Source of the DNA: CAUUFM01 sp041844335
GTDB lineage: Bacteria; Bacillota; Clostridia; Lachnospirales; Lachnospiraceae
DNA length: 8,542 nt
Assembly (NCBI GenBank): GCA_041844335.1
Contig: JBGZAX010000017.1
Location: 1-8,542 of the forward strand
Direction of reading: 5' to 3'
A model generated the notes under the pieces. It did not search any database. It was not told where the DNA came from and saw only the letters and a list, made by a program, of their open reading frames with translations. Positions 1-6,592 of this stretch are shown here, piece after piece; the stretch's first letter is position 1, and each line of letters begins with the position of its first letter. Both the position numbers and the translations under genes were made by a program.

Positions 1-2
1 AT

Positions 3-173
3 CAGGCGGTTTTAATATGGAAAAAAATAATTTTGCTGTATACCTGCGGCATCAGATACAGAAATTATGCAAAACCGTTAAAAAACGAGCTGATACAAAA
101 AGGCGCATATTATTTAGCAAAGATCATCAAAGAAAGGCAGCCTGATTGCCCTTTGCATATAATTCTGCTATAA
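3..173 (+). CDS. possible 3' end of an unidentified gene, running off the left edge
   Basis: This frame is open from the window edge for 56 codons and stops with TAA at 171-173. It reads like ordinary protein (for example YTCGIRYRNYAKPLKNEL), with no run of one residue type. I do not recognise the family. A competing frame (2-145) is also open and has an ATG at 17 behind AGGCGG, but its product is short and very rich in Lys and Arg. The predicted promoter of the next gene overlaps the last codons here. The assignment rests only on an open frame at a contig edge, so it is weak. Confidence 0.22.
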   Translation, partial: QAVLIWKKIILLYTCGIRYRNYAKPLKNELIQKGAYYLAKIIKERQPDCPLHIILL

Positions 174-174
174 T
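146..174 (+). promoter_or_regulatory. sigma-70-type promoter of the pyridoxamine kinase gene
   Basis: A perfect -10 hexamer TATAAT lies at 169-174, with TTGCCC at 146-151 as a four-of-six -35 match and a 17-bp spacer. Transcription would start near 181, giving a leader of about 28 nt before the ATG at 209. No operator or riboswitch-like structure is visible in so short a leader. Confidence 0.6.
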
Positions 175-192
175 TATCTATAAAGAAAGCTG

Positions 193-200
193 AAAAGGAG
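193..200 (+). promoter_or_regulatory. ribosome binding site that fixes the kinase start
   Basis: AAAAGGAG lies 8 nt before the ATG at 209. The in-frame TTG at 203 is only 2 nt from the site, so it cannot be the start. Confidence 0.85.
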
Positions 201-208
201 TTTTGTTA

Positions 209-1099
209 ATGAAAAATGTTGCAATAATAAACGATTTATCCGGTCTCGGACGCTGTTCAATGGCAGTTCAGCTCCCAATCATCAATACTTTAGGTCACAC
301 CGCATTGCCATTACCGACAGGTGTTTTTTCCTGTCAAAGCGCCTTTTCGTCATACCACTTTACAGATTTAAGCGAACAGATGAAAAATACCATTAATGAC
401 TGGAAAAAAGAAAATATCCTGCTCGACGGAATTATTGTGGGTTTCATGATGTCAAAGGATCAGATAAATCTCGTTAAAGATTGTATAGATAAATTAGCTG
501 CAAAGGACACAGTTATACTGGTGGACCCGATTATCGGCGATAATGGAGAAATATTCAGCTTTTTTACGAATGATTACGCCAAAGAGCTTAAAAATATAAT
601 AAAAAAGGCAAATATTATCACACCTAATGTTACAGAGCTTTGCATATTGTCGGATGTCTCATATGAAAAATTAACCGCACAAAAAAATCTCGATATAGAC
701 AACTATCTTGAAAAAATAAAAAATACTGCAATGAGCTTGTTAAGTGACAGCCTTGAAACTGTGATTGTTACCGGAATAAAATATATTGATTATAACGGAA
801 AGGAATTGGTCTATAATCTCTTTGTTAAAAAAGATGATTTCGGATATTCAGGTTCAGACTATAAGATAGGCAGCTTTTCAGGAACGGGAGATATGCTGAC
901 TGCTCTTATCTGCGGCTATATCTTACAGGGAAAAAATATGCACGAAACAATAGATGATACCTCAAGATACATCAAAAAAACCATTGATAAAAGCCTTGAT
1001 TTAAAAGACAAAAGAGAATTCGGAACCAACTTTGAGCTGACACTCAAGGAGCTGACATCTATCAGCACCTCTGACCGGCTCCGAGACAAAAATCAATAA
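209..1099 (+). CDS. pyridoxamine/pyridoxal kinase (ribokinase fold)
   Basis: This 296-residue cytoplasmic enzyme should phosphorylate pyridoxamine, pyridoxal or pyridoxine at the 5' hydroxyl using ATP, salvaging vitamin B6 to the PLP pool. The N-terminus (NDLSGLGRCS, residues 8-17, then the LPTGVFSCQS region at 35-44) is the hallmark of the PdxY/pyridoxamine kinase group. DPIIGDNG (106-113) and TPNVTE (138-143) are the ATP/Mg-side motifs. GTGD (225-228) supplies the anion hole and the catalytic base Asp228. The length is close to the family norm (about 280-290 residues), so the gene appears intact. The tail after about residue 280 is polar and not conserved in my memory of the family. The gene has its own promoter and stands alone, convergent to the citrate operon. 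A hydroxymethylpyrimidine kinase is the main alternative, but the N-terminal motif argues against it. The exact vitamer preference cannot be read. Confidence 0.92.
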   Translation: MKNVAIINDLSGLGRCSMAVQLPIINTLGHTALPLPTGVFSCQSAFSSYHFTDLSEQMKNTINDWKKENILLDGIIVGFMMSKDQINLVKDCIDKLAAKDTVILVDPIIGDNGEIFSFFTNDYAKELKNIIKKANIITPNVTELCILSDVSYEKLTAQKNLDIDNYLEKIKNTAMSLLSDSLETVIVTGIKYIDYNGKELVYNLFVKKDDFGYSGSDYKIGSFSGTGDMLTALICGYILQGKNMHETIDDTSRYIKKTIDKSLDLKDKREFGTNFELTLKELTSISTSDRLRDKNQ

Positions 1100-1142
1100 G
1101 GCGGCAAAGTTTGAATTCCACAAAAAAGATAATATGCCAATG

Positions 1143-1159
1143 GGGGCTGTTGCAAAATA
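1143..1159 (+). repeat. left terminal inverted repeat of the 255-bp element
   Basis: GGGGCTGTTGCAAAATA pairs with the right end at 1381-1397, 14 of 17 positions. Its first 11 bases also form the left arm of the hairpin terminator at 1143-1195. Confidence 0.5.
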
Positions 1160-1195
1160 GATGAGTAATCTCCATTGAGCAACAGCTCCGTTTTT
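1143..1195 (+). terminator. rho-independent terminator after the kinase gene
   Basis: GGGGCTGTTGC (1143-1153) pairs with GCAACAGCTCC (1179-1189) in an 11-bp stem with one G-U pair. The loop is long (25 nt). GTTTTT (1190-1195) follows. It lies 43 bp after the kinase stop codon. Confidence 0.7.
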
Positions 1196-1201
1196 ATGCC
1201 T

Positions 1202-1232
1202 AAAAATAGAAAAACAGGCTCCGAAGAACCTG
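1202..1232 (-). terminator. minus-strand hairpin terminator with a UUCG loop
   Basis: On the minus strand CAGGTTC and GAGCCTG (arms at 1232-1226 and 1221-1215) form a 7-bp stem with one U-G pair closed by the very stable C(UUCG)G tetraloop. T-runs follow at 1214-1210 and 1206-1202. The wobble pair becomes an A-C mismatch on the plus strand, so the minus strand is the functional direction. It would act as a backup terminator for the citrate operon, or belong to the inverted-repeat element. Confidence 0.6.
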
Positions 1233-1236
1233 CTTT

Positions 1237-1247
1237 TATGGTATAAT
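1237..1247 (+). promoter_or_regulatory. orphan extended -10 promoter motif inside the element
   Basis: TATGGTATAAT contains TG-less but perfect -10 TATAAT (1242-1247). No good -35 lies 17 bp upstream. The ATG at 1253 follows almost directly and gives only 9 codons. It is probably the relic of a transposase promoter. Confidence 0.25.
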
Positions 1248-1290
1248 AAATTATGTCAAGTAAAATAAAATACCAATATTAAAGTACGCA

Positions 1291-1335
1291 AAAAATCAGG
1301 GAGAAAATTTAAAAAGGAAGTTTCCCCTGATTTTT
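1291..1335. terminator. bidirectional terminator between the convergent genes
   Basis: AAAAATCAGGG (1291-1301) and CCCTGATTTTT (1325-1335) form a perfect 11-bp stem. The A-rich left arm and T-rich right arm supply a U-tract in both directions, as is usual between convergent genes. It is the first terminator met by transcripts leaving the isocitrate dehydrogenase gene, about 70 bp after its stop. Confidence 0.75.
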
Positions 1336-1380
1336 ATTTTGGCAGAAGGAAGAAGCACCGCTCCATAACCAGAATTTAGT

Positions 1381-1397
1381 TATTTTGCGACACTCCC
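1381..1397 (-). repeat. right terminal inverted repeat of the 255-bp element
   Basis: TATTTTGCGACACTCCC is the inverted partner of 1143-1159, with three mismatches. It ends 9 bp from the stop codon of the isocitrate dehydrogenase gene. Confidence 0.5.
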
Positions 1398-1406
1398 TTC
1401 AGCTAA

Positions 1407-2576
1407 CTATCTTTTCGAAATTTTTTCAATAAGCCTGTCCGTGAACACACAGGATTTTATTTCATTTCTATCTAAAGCCTCCCTGATCTCATCGTCTCTT
1501 CTTATACTATCTAAAGCGTTTTCAAGTAAAGCCGCCTTTTCATTAAATCCTATATGATTTAACATCATTGCAGTAGCCGTTAAGATACTTGACGGGTTTG
1601 CAAATTCCGATAATCCTGACTCCACCATTCTTGGAGCTGAGCCGTGAATCGCCTCGAACATGGCATATCTGCTCCCTATATTTGCAGAGCCGGCGGTTCC
1701 AACCCCTCCTTGTATTTCAGCCGCCTCATCGGTAATTATATCACCATATAAATTAGGCAAAATAAAAACCTGAAACTTTTTTCTGATATCATTATTCAAA
1801 AGATTTGCCGCACAGATATCCACATACCACTCTTCAATTTCTATTCCCTTATAATCCTTTGCCACTTCACGAACAATCCTCGAAAAAAGCCCGTCCGTTT
1901 TTTTCATAATATTAGCCTTGGTTACTAAAGACACATAGGTCTTGTTATTATTCTTCGCATAATCAAGAGCGGCTTTTGCTATTCTTTCGGTTCCGAATGC
2001 TGTAGTCACCTTAAAATCAAGAGCCATCAATCTTTCGTCATCAAAAAGCTCCAAGCCCCTACTGCCAAGCACGTATTCCCCCTCGGTGTTTTCCCTAAAA
2101 AATATCCAATCTATACCCTTTTCGGGCACTTTTACAGGTCTCACATTTGCGAACAAATCAAGCTCACGCCTCAAGGTAACATTGGCACTTTCCATATTTC
2201 CGCCGTTCGGGGTGGTTGTAGGACCCTTTAATAATACGGAACATGACTTGATTTCATCTAAAACGTAATCGGGTACAGAGCTTTTAAGAGCCAATCTATT
2301 TTCAATGGTCAGACCGGATATGTCCTTTAATATAACTCCTCCACTGCCTATTTCATCTTTTAAAAGCTCTTTAACTATCCTTCTTGCCTCTTTCATAATA
2401 ACAGGTCCTATTCCGTCGCCGTCAATTAACCCTATTGTTATTTGATCATTACTCAAATCCATATTTTTATCACAAGACAGCTTTTCTAATCTATCGTATT
2501 GCTCCATCAACAGCTTTTTCAAGTGCTCGCAGGCACACAATATTTCTTCATTCTTATCTGTCATAACGGTCATCAT
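1407..2576 (-). CDS. icd: isocitrate dehydrogenase (isocitrate/isopropylmalate dehydrogenase family)
   Basis: The enzyme oxidatively decarboxylates isocitrate to 2-oxoglutarate, ending the pathway encoded by this operon. GDGIGP (53-58) opens the catalytic fold. GPTTTPNGG (118-126) followed by S130-x-N132-x-x-L-R136 is the isocitrate loop of IDH and differs from isopropylmalate or homoisocitrate dehydrogenases. RENTEGEY (161-168), Lys220, Asp253 and NLYGDIITDEAA (275-286) complete the active site and metal site. HGSAP (311-315) is the nucleotide loop. It is followed by Arg316-Met317, where NAD enzymes usually carry Asp-Ile and NADP enzymes Lys-Tyr, and the usual DLGG segment nearby is replaced by LDRN (368-371). 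Cofactor choice is therefore open. About 45 residues precede the normal start of the fold, with Cys at 14, 16 and 35, which is unusual. The ATG overlaps the aconitase stop (ATGA). GGGAGG lies 6 nt before it; the adjacent ATG at 2573 is an equally possible start. Confidence 0.93.
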   Translation of the reverse strand: MMTVMTDKNEEILCACEHLKKLLMEQYDRLEKLSCDKNMDLSNDQITIGLIDGDGIGPVIMKEARRIVKELLKDEIGSGGVILKDISGLTIENRLALKSSVPDYVLDEIKSCSVLLKGPTTTPNGGNMESANVTLRRELDLFANVRPVKVPEKGIDWIFFRENTEGEYVLGSRGLELFDDERLMALDFKVTTAFGTERIAKAALDYAKNNNKTYVSLVTKANIMKKTDGLFSRIVREVAKDYKGIEIEEWYVDICAANLLNNDIRKKFQVFILPNLYGDIITDEAAEIQGGVGTAGSANIGSRYAMFEAIHGSAPRMVESGLSEFANPSSILTATAMMLNHIGFNEKAALLENALDSIRRDDEIREALDRNEIKSCVFTDRLIEKISKR

Positions 2577-4507
2577 TTTAGACCTCCCACATATTTTAGT
2601 AATCCGCCTGATAATAAAATCTCTCTTTGCCTACAGCTAAACAACCCCTCAAGCTTATAATCAAGTTTCTTTGTGCTGTTTATCAAGTTAAATTCTCCGT
2701 TCTTTAAACCTGCAAAAATATTATCTAAAATAAGCTCATCTCCCTGCTCTATACTGTCGTAATCATCATGATTTTTAAAAGTTAAAGGCAGTATTCCCGC
2801 ATTTATAAGGTTAGATAGATGTATCCTTGCAAAGCTTTTTACAATTACGGCTCTTATTCCCAAATATAAAGGAACCAAGGCTGCATGCTCCCTTGATGAA
2901 CCCTGTCCGTAATTATCACCTCCTATAATAATTCCGCTCTTTGCATCCATTGCCCTTTTTGCGAAATCTTTGTCATATATCTCAAAGCAAAACTTGGATA
3001 AATAAGGAATATTCGACCTGTAGGGTAAAATTTTAGAGCCCGCCGGCATAATATGATCAGTGGTAATATTGTCGGAAACTTTTAATATAACCGCCGCTCC
3101 AATCCTATCCTCTAAGGGAGCACTATTCGGAAACGGCTTTATATTTGGACCTCTTACAATTTCAAAATCATGCCTTTTATTCTCGGATAGCGGCTTTATA
3201 ATAGAGCCGTCATCTATTTTAAAACTTTCAGGAACCTTGACCTTGCTGTATTCATAATCACTTAAGCTCGTGGGATCTTTAATACTTCCAAAGATAGCCG
3301 ATGCCACAGCTGTTTCAGGAGATACAAGATAAACATTTGCATCTTTTGTTCCGCTGCGTCCCTCAAAATTTCTGTTAAACGTTCTAAGACTTACCCCTGC
3401 GGAATTAGGAGAAAGCCCCATGCCTATACAAGGACCGCATGTACATTCAAGAAGCCTTGCTCCCGATGAAATGATATCGGTTAAAGCTCCCGTATCCGAC
3501 AGCATTTCCAAGACCTGCTTAGAGCCCGGAGATATGGACAAGCTCACATTATCGTGTATCTTATTGCCTTTTAATAATGCCGACACTTTAAGCATATCGA
3601 AAAGGCTTGAGTTGGTGCATGAGCCTATACACACCTGATCTATCTTTGTTCCCTCAAGCTCAGCCACCTTTTTTACATTATCAGGACTGTGCGGACAGGC
3701 AATCAGCGGCTCCAATTCGGATAAATCAATATCTATTATCCTTGAATATTCGGCATCTTCATCACTTTCAAGCGGTATAAAATCATCACCTCTACCCTGT
3801 GCCTTTAAAAATTTTTCCGTTATTTCGTCTGACGGAAAAATAGAGGTGGTGGCTCCAAGCTCGGCTCCCATATTTGTAATGGTAGCTCTTTCAGGAACCG
3901 ACAAGGTTTTTACACCCTCGCCTCCCCATTCAATGACTGCTCCGACTCCGCCGTTTACCGTCAAAATTCTTAAAATCTCAAGGCTCAAATCCTTAGCTGT
4001 GACAAAGGGTCTTAATCTACCTTTCAAGTTCACCTTTATCATTTTCGGCATAGTAATATAATAGGCTCCGCCGCCCATAGCCACGGCAACATCAAGCCCT
4101 CCGGCACCTATTGCCAACATTCCAAGTCCTCCGCAGGTCGGTGTATGGCTGTCCGAGCCTATCAAGGTTTTTCCCGGAATGCCGAAACGCTCTAAATGCA
4201 CCTGATGACAAATTCCGTTGCCGGGTCTTGAAAAATATAGACCGTACTTTGCCGCAGCAGACTGTATGAATCTATGATCATCGGCATTTTCAAAACCTGA
4301 TTGAAGAGTATTATGATCAACATATGCCACAGATAATTCAGTTCTTACAGACGGAATATTCATAGTTTCAAATTCAAGATAAACAATAGTACCGGTGGCG
4401 TCTTGAGTTAATGTTTGATCAATTTTAAGTCCTATTTCTTCACCCTCATTCATATTCCCGAATAGTAAGTGACTTTTAATTATCTTCTGTGCTATAGAAA
4501 GTCCCAT
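2573..4507 (-). CDS. acn: aconitate hydratase, short Aquifex-type form
   Basis: This [4Fe-4S] enzyme isomerises citrate to isocitrate through cis-aconitate. At 644 residues it is far shorter than AcnA/IRP1 (about 900) and fits the short bacterial group resembling the mitochondrial and Aquifex enzymes. DSHTPTCGG (118-126) lies in domain 1. The cluster cysteines are C297 (in CIGSCTNSS) and C357 and C360 (in CTCGPC), in the same pattern as mitochondrial aconitase. The swivel domain carries NITTDHIMPAG (480-490), DNYGQGSSREHAAL (531-544) with the catalytic Ser and Arg, and SFARIHLSNL (558-567). All key residues are present. The start lies 32 bp inside the regulator gene with AAAGGA (4523-4518) 10 nt upstream, and the stop overlaps the IDH start. 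Homoaconitase or isopropylmalate isomerase are less likely given one fused chain and an IDH, not a leuB-type, partner. Confidence 0.94.
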   Translation of the reverse strand: MGLSIAQKIIKSHLLFGNMNEGEEIGLKIDQTLTQDATGTIVYLEFETMNIPSVRTELSVAYVDHNTLQSGFENADDHRFIQSAAAKYGLYFSRPGNGICHQVHLERFGIPGKTLIGSDSHTPTCGGLGMLAIGAGGLDVAVAMGGGAYYITMPKMIKVNLKGRLRPFVTAKDLSLEILRILTVNGGVGAVIEWGGEGVKTLSVPERATITNMGAELGATTSIFPSDEITEKFLKAQGRGDDFIPLESDEDAEYSRIIDIDLSELEPLIACPHSPDNVKKVAELEGTKIDQVCIGSCTNSSLFDMLKVSALLKGNKIHDNVSLSISPGSKQVLEMLSDTGALTDIISSGARLLECTCGPCIGMGLSPNSAGVSLRTFNRNFEGRSGTKDANVYLVSPETAVASAIFGSIKDPTSLSDYEYSKVKVPESFKIDDGSIIKPLSENKRHDFEIVRGPNIKPFPNSAPLEDRIGAAVILKVSDNITTDHIMPAGSKILPYRSNIPYLSKFCFEIYDKDFAKRAMDAKSGIIIGGDNYGQGSSREHAALVPLYLGIRAVIVKSFARIHLSNLINAGILPLTFKNHDDYDSIEQGDELILDNIFAGLKNGEFNLINSTKKLDYKLEGLFSCRQREILLSGGLLKYVGGLK

Positions 4508-5153
4508 TATTTTTTATTCCTTTCATTATACTCTTATAAGCGTTATCTGCGTGTAAAAACAGTAATTCCTTAAGCCTTTTTTTATCTTTTTTCAAAAGAG
4601 CCTCCACTATCATTTTATGCTCCTTAATTGACTCTACGGTTCTCTTATCTCCTTTTAGCGATACCATCCTATACTTAAACAGCTTATGGTGTATCTGCGA
4701 TAAGATACTTTCAAAAGTGACACTTCCGCTTATCTCATACATTTTATCATGAAATAAAGTATCAAGCTTCAACACCTTCTCATCATCACCCTTTTCGCTA
4801 TAAAATTCCTGCTGCTCAACTATCTCATTAAAAATCAAAAGAGCTTCTTCATCACAGTTATCAATGAGCATATTTGCAATAAGCGGCTCTATCTTTCGCT
4901 TAACTATTGATAAATCTCTTAAATCCTTATTTCTTATCCCTATTATTATACTTCCGTTCGGCGTTTCCTTTATAAGCCTTTCGTGAGATAATCTGGTCAT
5001 AGCCTCTCTAACCGGAGTTCTGCTGACACCCAGCCTTTCTGCCAATTTCTTCTCACTGACAATTTCCCCGTATGAAAATTCTCCTCTTAATATATCATTT
5101 TCAAGAACTTCAAACACCTGATTTGCCAAAGATACACTCTTATACTCAATCAT
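4476..5153 (-). CDS. GntR-family transcriptional regulator, FadR/FCD subfamily
   Basis: A 225-residue DNA-binding regulator. Residues 9-74 form the winged helix-turn-helix, with LAERLGVSRTPVREAMTRL (37-55) as the recognition segment. The rest is an all-helical FCD ligand domain. D131, H135, H179 and H201 match the Asp-His-His-His metal-binding set of many FCD proteins, which often bind small carboxylates. Citrate, isocitrate or 2-oxoglutarate would be a natural effector here, but this is inference. The gene lies inside the citrate operon, so it should be co-transcribed and probably autoregulated through the palindromes at 6560-6614. Its ATG overlaps the Re-citrate synthase stop by 4 bp (ATGA), with AAAGGAG 8 nt upstream. 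Its last 32 bp are shared with the aconitase gene, so translation of the two is likely coupled. Confidence 0.92.
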   Translation of the reverse strand: MIEYKSVSLANQVFEVLENDILRGEFSYGEIVSEKKLAERLGVSRTPVREAMTRLSHERLIKETPNGSIIIGIRNKDLRDLSIVKRKIEPLIANMLIDNCDEEALLIFNEIVEQQEFYSEKGDDEKVLKLDTLFHDKMYEISGSVTFESILSQIHHKLFKYRMVSLKGDKRTVESIKEHKMIVEALLKKDKKRLKELLFLHADNAYKSIMKGIKNNGTFYSTEDN

Positions 5154-6508
5154 CTTTTAAGCTCCTTTATCTTTTCTTCAAGCTCCCTGTTAGATAGGCT
5201 TGTGGTTCTGTTATCCGCATACATTTCATCTACCCACTCCTTTAATTTTACCACAATTTCACTATCCTTATTTACCATTAAATCACCGGTCAAGTTATAA
5301 TGCTGATTTATAAAATAGGCTATACCAGCCAAACCGGAGGTCTTGCTTATCGTAACACCCGGCTTACGATTCAATATTGTCTTGGTATCAAAAATATTAT
5401 AAATCTCCTCGTCTTTCATCAACCCGTCGGCGTGAATTCCGGCTCTGGTCACATTAAAATTCTCTCCAACAAACGGAGTCATAGGCGGAATATCATAGCC
5501 CATGTTATTTTTAAAATATTCCGCTATCTCAGTAATCACATGCGGATCCATTCCGTCAAGCGAACCTCTAAGAGAAGCATATTCAAAAACCATCGCCTCA
5601 AGCGGCACGTTTCCGGTTCTCTCTCCTATTCCAAGCAACGAACAGTTTACACTTGATGCTCCGTACATCCAGGCAGTAGATGCGTTGACTACAGCCTTGT
5701 AAAAATCATTGTGCCCGTGCCACTCAAGCATATCACTCGGCACATTTGAATAATGCTGTAGACCGTAAATAATTCCCGGAACACTTCTTGGAAGAGCCAC
5801 TCCCGGATAAGAAACTCCATAGCCCATAGTATCACACGCCCTTATCTTTACAGGAATTTTTGCCTCCTTTGATAAATCCATAAGCTTATTTACAAAAGGA
5901 ACCACAAAGCCATAAAAATCGGCTCTTGTAATGTCTTCAAAGTGACATCTAGGCACCACTCCGGCATCAAAAGCGTCTTTTACAACATCAATGTAATATT
6001 CCACCGCCTGACTTCTGCTCTTATTCATTTTTTTAAAAATATGATAATCGCTACAGGAAACTAAAACTCCGGTTTCTTTTATTCCCATACTTTTAACAAG
6101 CTTAAAGTCTTCCTTGTTTGCCCTAATCCAAGTCGTAACCTCAGGAAACCTGAGTCCCAAGCTCATGCACTTATCCACAGCCTCCCTATCTTTTTTTGTA
6201 TAGATAAAAAATTCAGATTGTCTGATTATGCCGAACGGACCTCCAAGCTTACTCATAAGCTTATATAAATCAACTATCTGTTCCACGGTATAAGGCGCCA
6301 TAGACTGTTGCCCATCCCTAAAGGAGGTATCCGTTATCCAGATATCATTCGGCATATTCATCGGTACTTTTCTATGATTGAACACAATTTTCGGAACCTC
6401 GGTGTAACTATACATCTCACGATACAAATTAGGATTTTCAACATCTTGAAGTGAATATTCATAAATTTTTTGCTCAAGTAAATTGCTCTTCTTAGATAAT
6501 TCTAACAT
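5150..6508 (-). CDS. citrate (Re)-synthase, DRE-TIM family
   Basis: The enzyme condenses acetyl-CoA and oxaloacetate to citrate with Re stereospecificity. It is unrelated to the common Si-citrate synthase and related to homocitrate and isopropylmalate synthases, for which it is often misnamed. The 452-residue length fits the C. kluyveri enzyme (about 450). TSFRDGQQS (61-69, with R64 and D65) is the DRE-type catalytic motif, preceded by the ITD stretch. HGHND (264-268) supplies metal ligands and GIGERTGN (293-300) is the second family signature. HADG (359-362) is the lyase-associated helix after the barrel. No LeuA regulatory domain is present. The start is ATG 6508 because GGAG lies 8 nt before it; the in-frame TTG at 6526 lacks such a site. 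First gene of the operon, and followed by regulator, aconitase and IDH, which supports citrate over isopropylmalate. Homocitrate synthase remains the main alternative. Confidence 0.9.
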   Translation of the reverse strand: MLELSKKSNLLEQKIYEYSLQDVENPNLYREMYSYTEVPKIVFNHRKVPMNMPNDIWITDTSFRDGQQSMAPYTVEQIVDLYKLMSKLGGPFGIIRQSEFFIYTKKDREAVDKCMSLGLRFPEVTTWIRANKEDFKLVKSMGIKETGVLVSCSDYHIFKKMNKSRSQAVEYYIDVVKDAFDAGVVPRCHFEDITRADFYGFVVPFVNKLMDLSKEAKIPVKIRACDTMGYGVSYPGVALPRSVPGIIYGLQHYSNVPSDMLEWHGHNDFYKAVVNASTAWMYGASSVNCSLLGIGERTGNVPLEAMVFEYASLRGSLDGMDPHVITEIAEYFKNNMGYDIPPMTPFVGENFNVTRAGIHADGLMKDEEIYNIFDTKTILNRKPGVTISKTSGLAGIAYFINQHYNLTGDLMVNKDSEIVVKLKEWVDEMYADNRTTSLSNRELEEKIKELKR

Positions 6509-6516
6509 CGCTAAAT

Positions 6517-6520
6517 CTCC
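6517..6520 (-). promoter_or_regulatory. ribosome binding site that fixes the Re-citrate synthase start
   Basis: GGAG on the minus strand sits 8 nt before the ATG at 6508. It lies inside the frame of the longer TTG candidate (6526) and so argues for the shorter protein. Confidence 0.75.
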
Positions 6521-6559
6521 AATCAACAGTTATTTTGGCATTTATCTATCCATACAGAT

Positions 6560-6573
6560 ATATACCGGTATAT
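6560..6573. promoter_or_regulatory. second palindromic operator candidate in the leader
   Basis: ATATACCGGTATAT is a perfect 14-bp palindrome about 20-33 bp downstream of the predicted transcription start. It is made of two inverted GGTATA units (plus 6567-6572, minus 6566-6561). GGTATA is also the repeat bound by E. coli NanR, another FCD-type GntR protein. The RNA could equally form a small hairpin. Function is inferred. Confidence 0.5.
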
Positions 6574-6592
6574 CTAAATACTGATAGACCTG

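Larger units (their letters stand above)
1143..1397. mobile_element. MITE-like or gutted insertion-sequence remnant with terminal inverted repeats
   Basis: The 255-bp stretch starts with GGGGCTGTTGCAAAATA (1143-1159) and ends with TATTTTGCGACACTCCC (1381-1397). The reverse complement of the second matches the first at 14 of 17 positions. Ends of the form GGGGCTGTTGCAAAA are, from memory, typical of IS1182-like elements in Firmicutes. Inside are an extended -10 promoter motif (1237-1247) and an ATG at 1253 that opens a frame of only 9 codons (MSSKIKYQY), as in a decayed transposase start. Three hairpins are also present. No transposase survives and no clear target duplication flanks it. The family name is inference; the inverted repeats are seen directly. 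This element accounts for most of the gene-free stretch 1100-1406; the other bases there show nothing. Confidence 0.5.

Noticed and set aside
2086..4061. Several 60-72 codon plus-strand frames across the aconitase and isocitrate dehydrogenase genes
   Set aside because: All are antisense shadows of conserved coding sequence with no start signals.
5300..5702. Open frames of 118 and 66 codons on the plus strand
   Set aside because: They lie antisense inside the well-supported Re-citrate synthase gene, have no convincing ribosome binding site, and read as composition shadows.
1407..6508. Homocitrate/aminoadipate pathway reading of the operon
   Set aside because: The dehydrogenase loop GPTTTPNGG with SxNxxLR is that of isocitrate, not homoisocitrate, dehydrogenase. 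It is kept only as a minor alternative for the synthase.
5150..6526. 2-isopropylmalate synthase and leucine pathway reading of the operon
   Set aside because: There is no LeuA regulatory domain, the hydratase is a single-chain aconitase with the aconitase cluster pattern, and the dehydrogenase has the IDH-specific substrate loop.
6509..6526. Longer Re-citrate synthase starting at TTG 6526
   Set aside because: The GGAG site falls inside this extension, 8 nt before the ATG at 6508, and the extra six residues are not needed by the fold.
6509..6592. Riboswitch or attenuator in the citrate operon leader
   Set aside because: The leader is about 84 nt, shows only a short AT-rich dyad, and has no terminator stem or known aptamer pattern.
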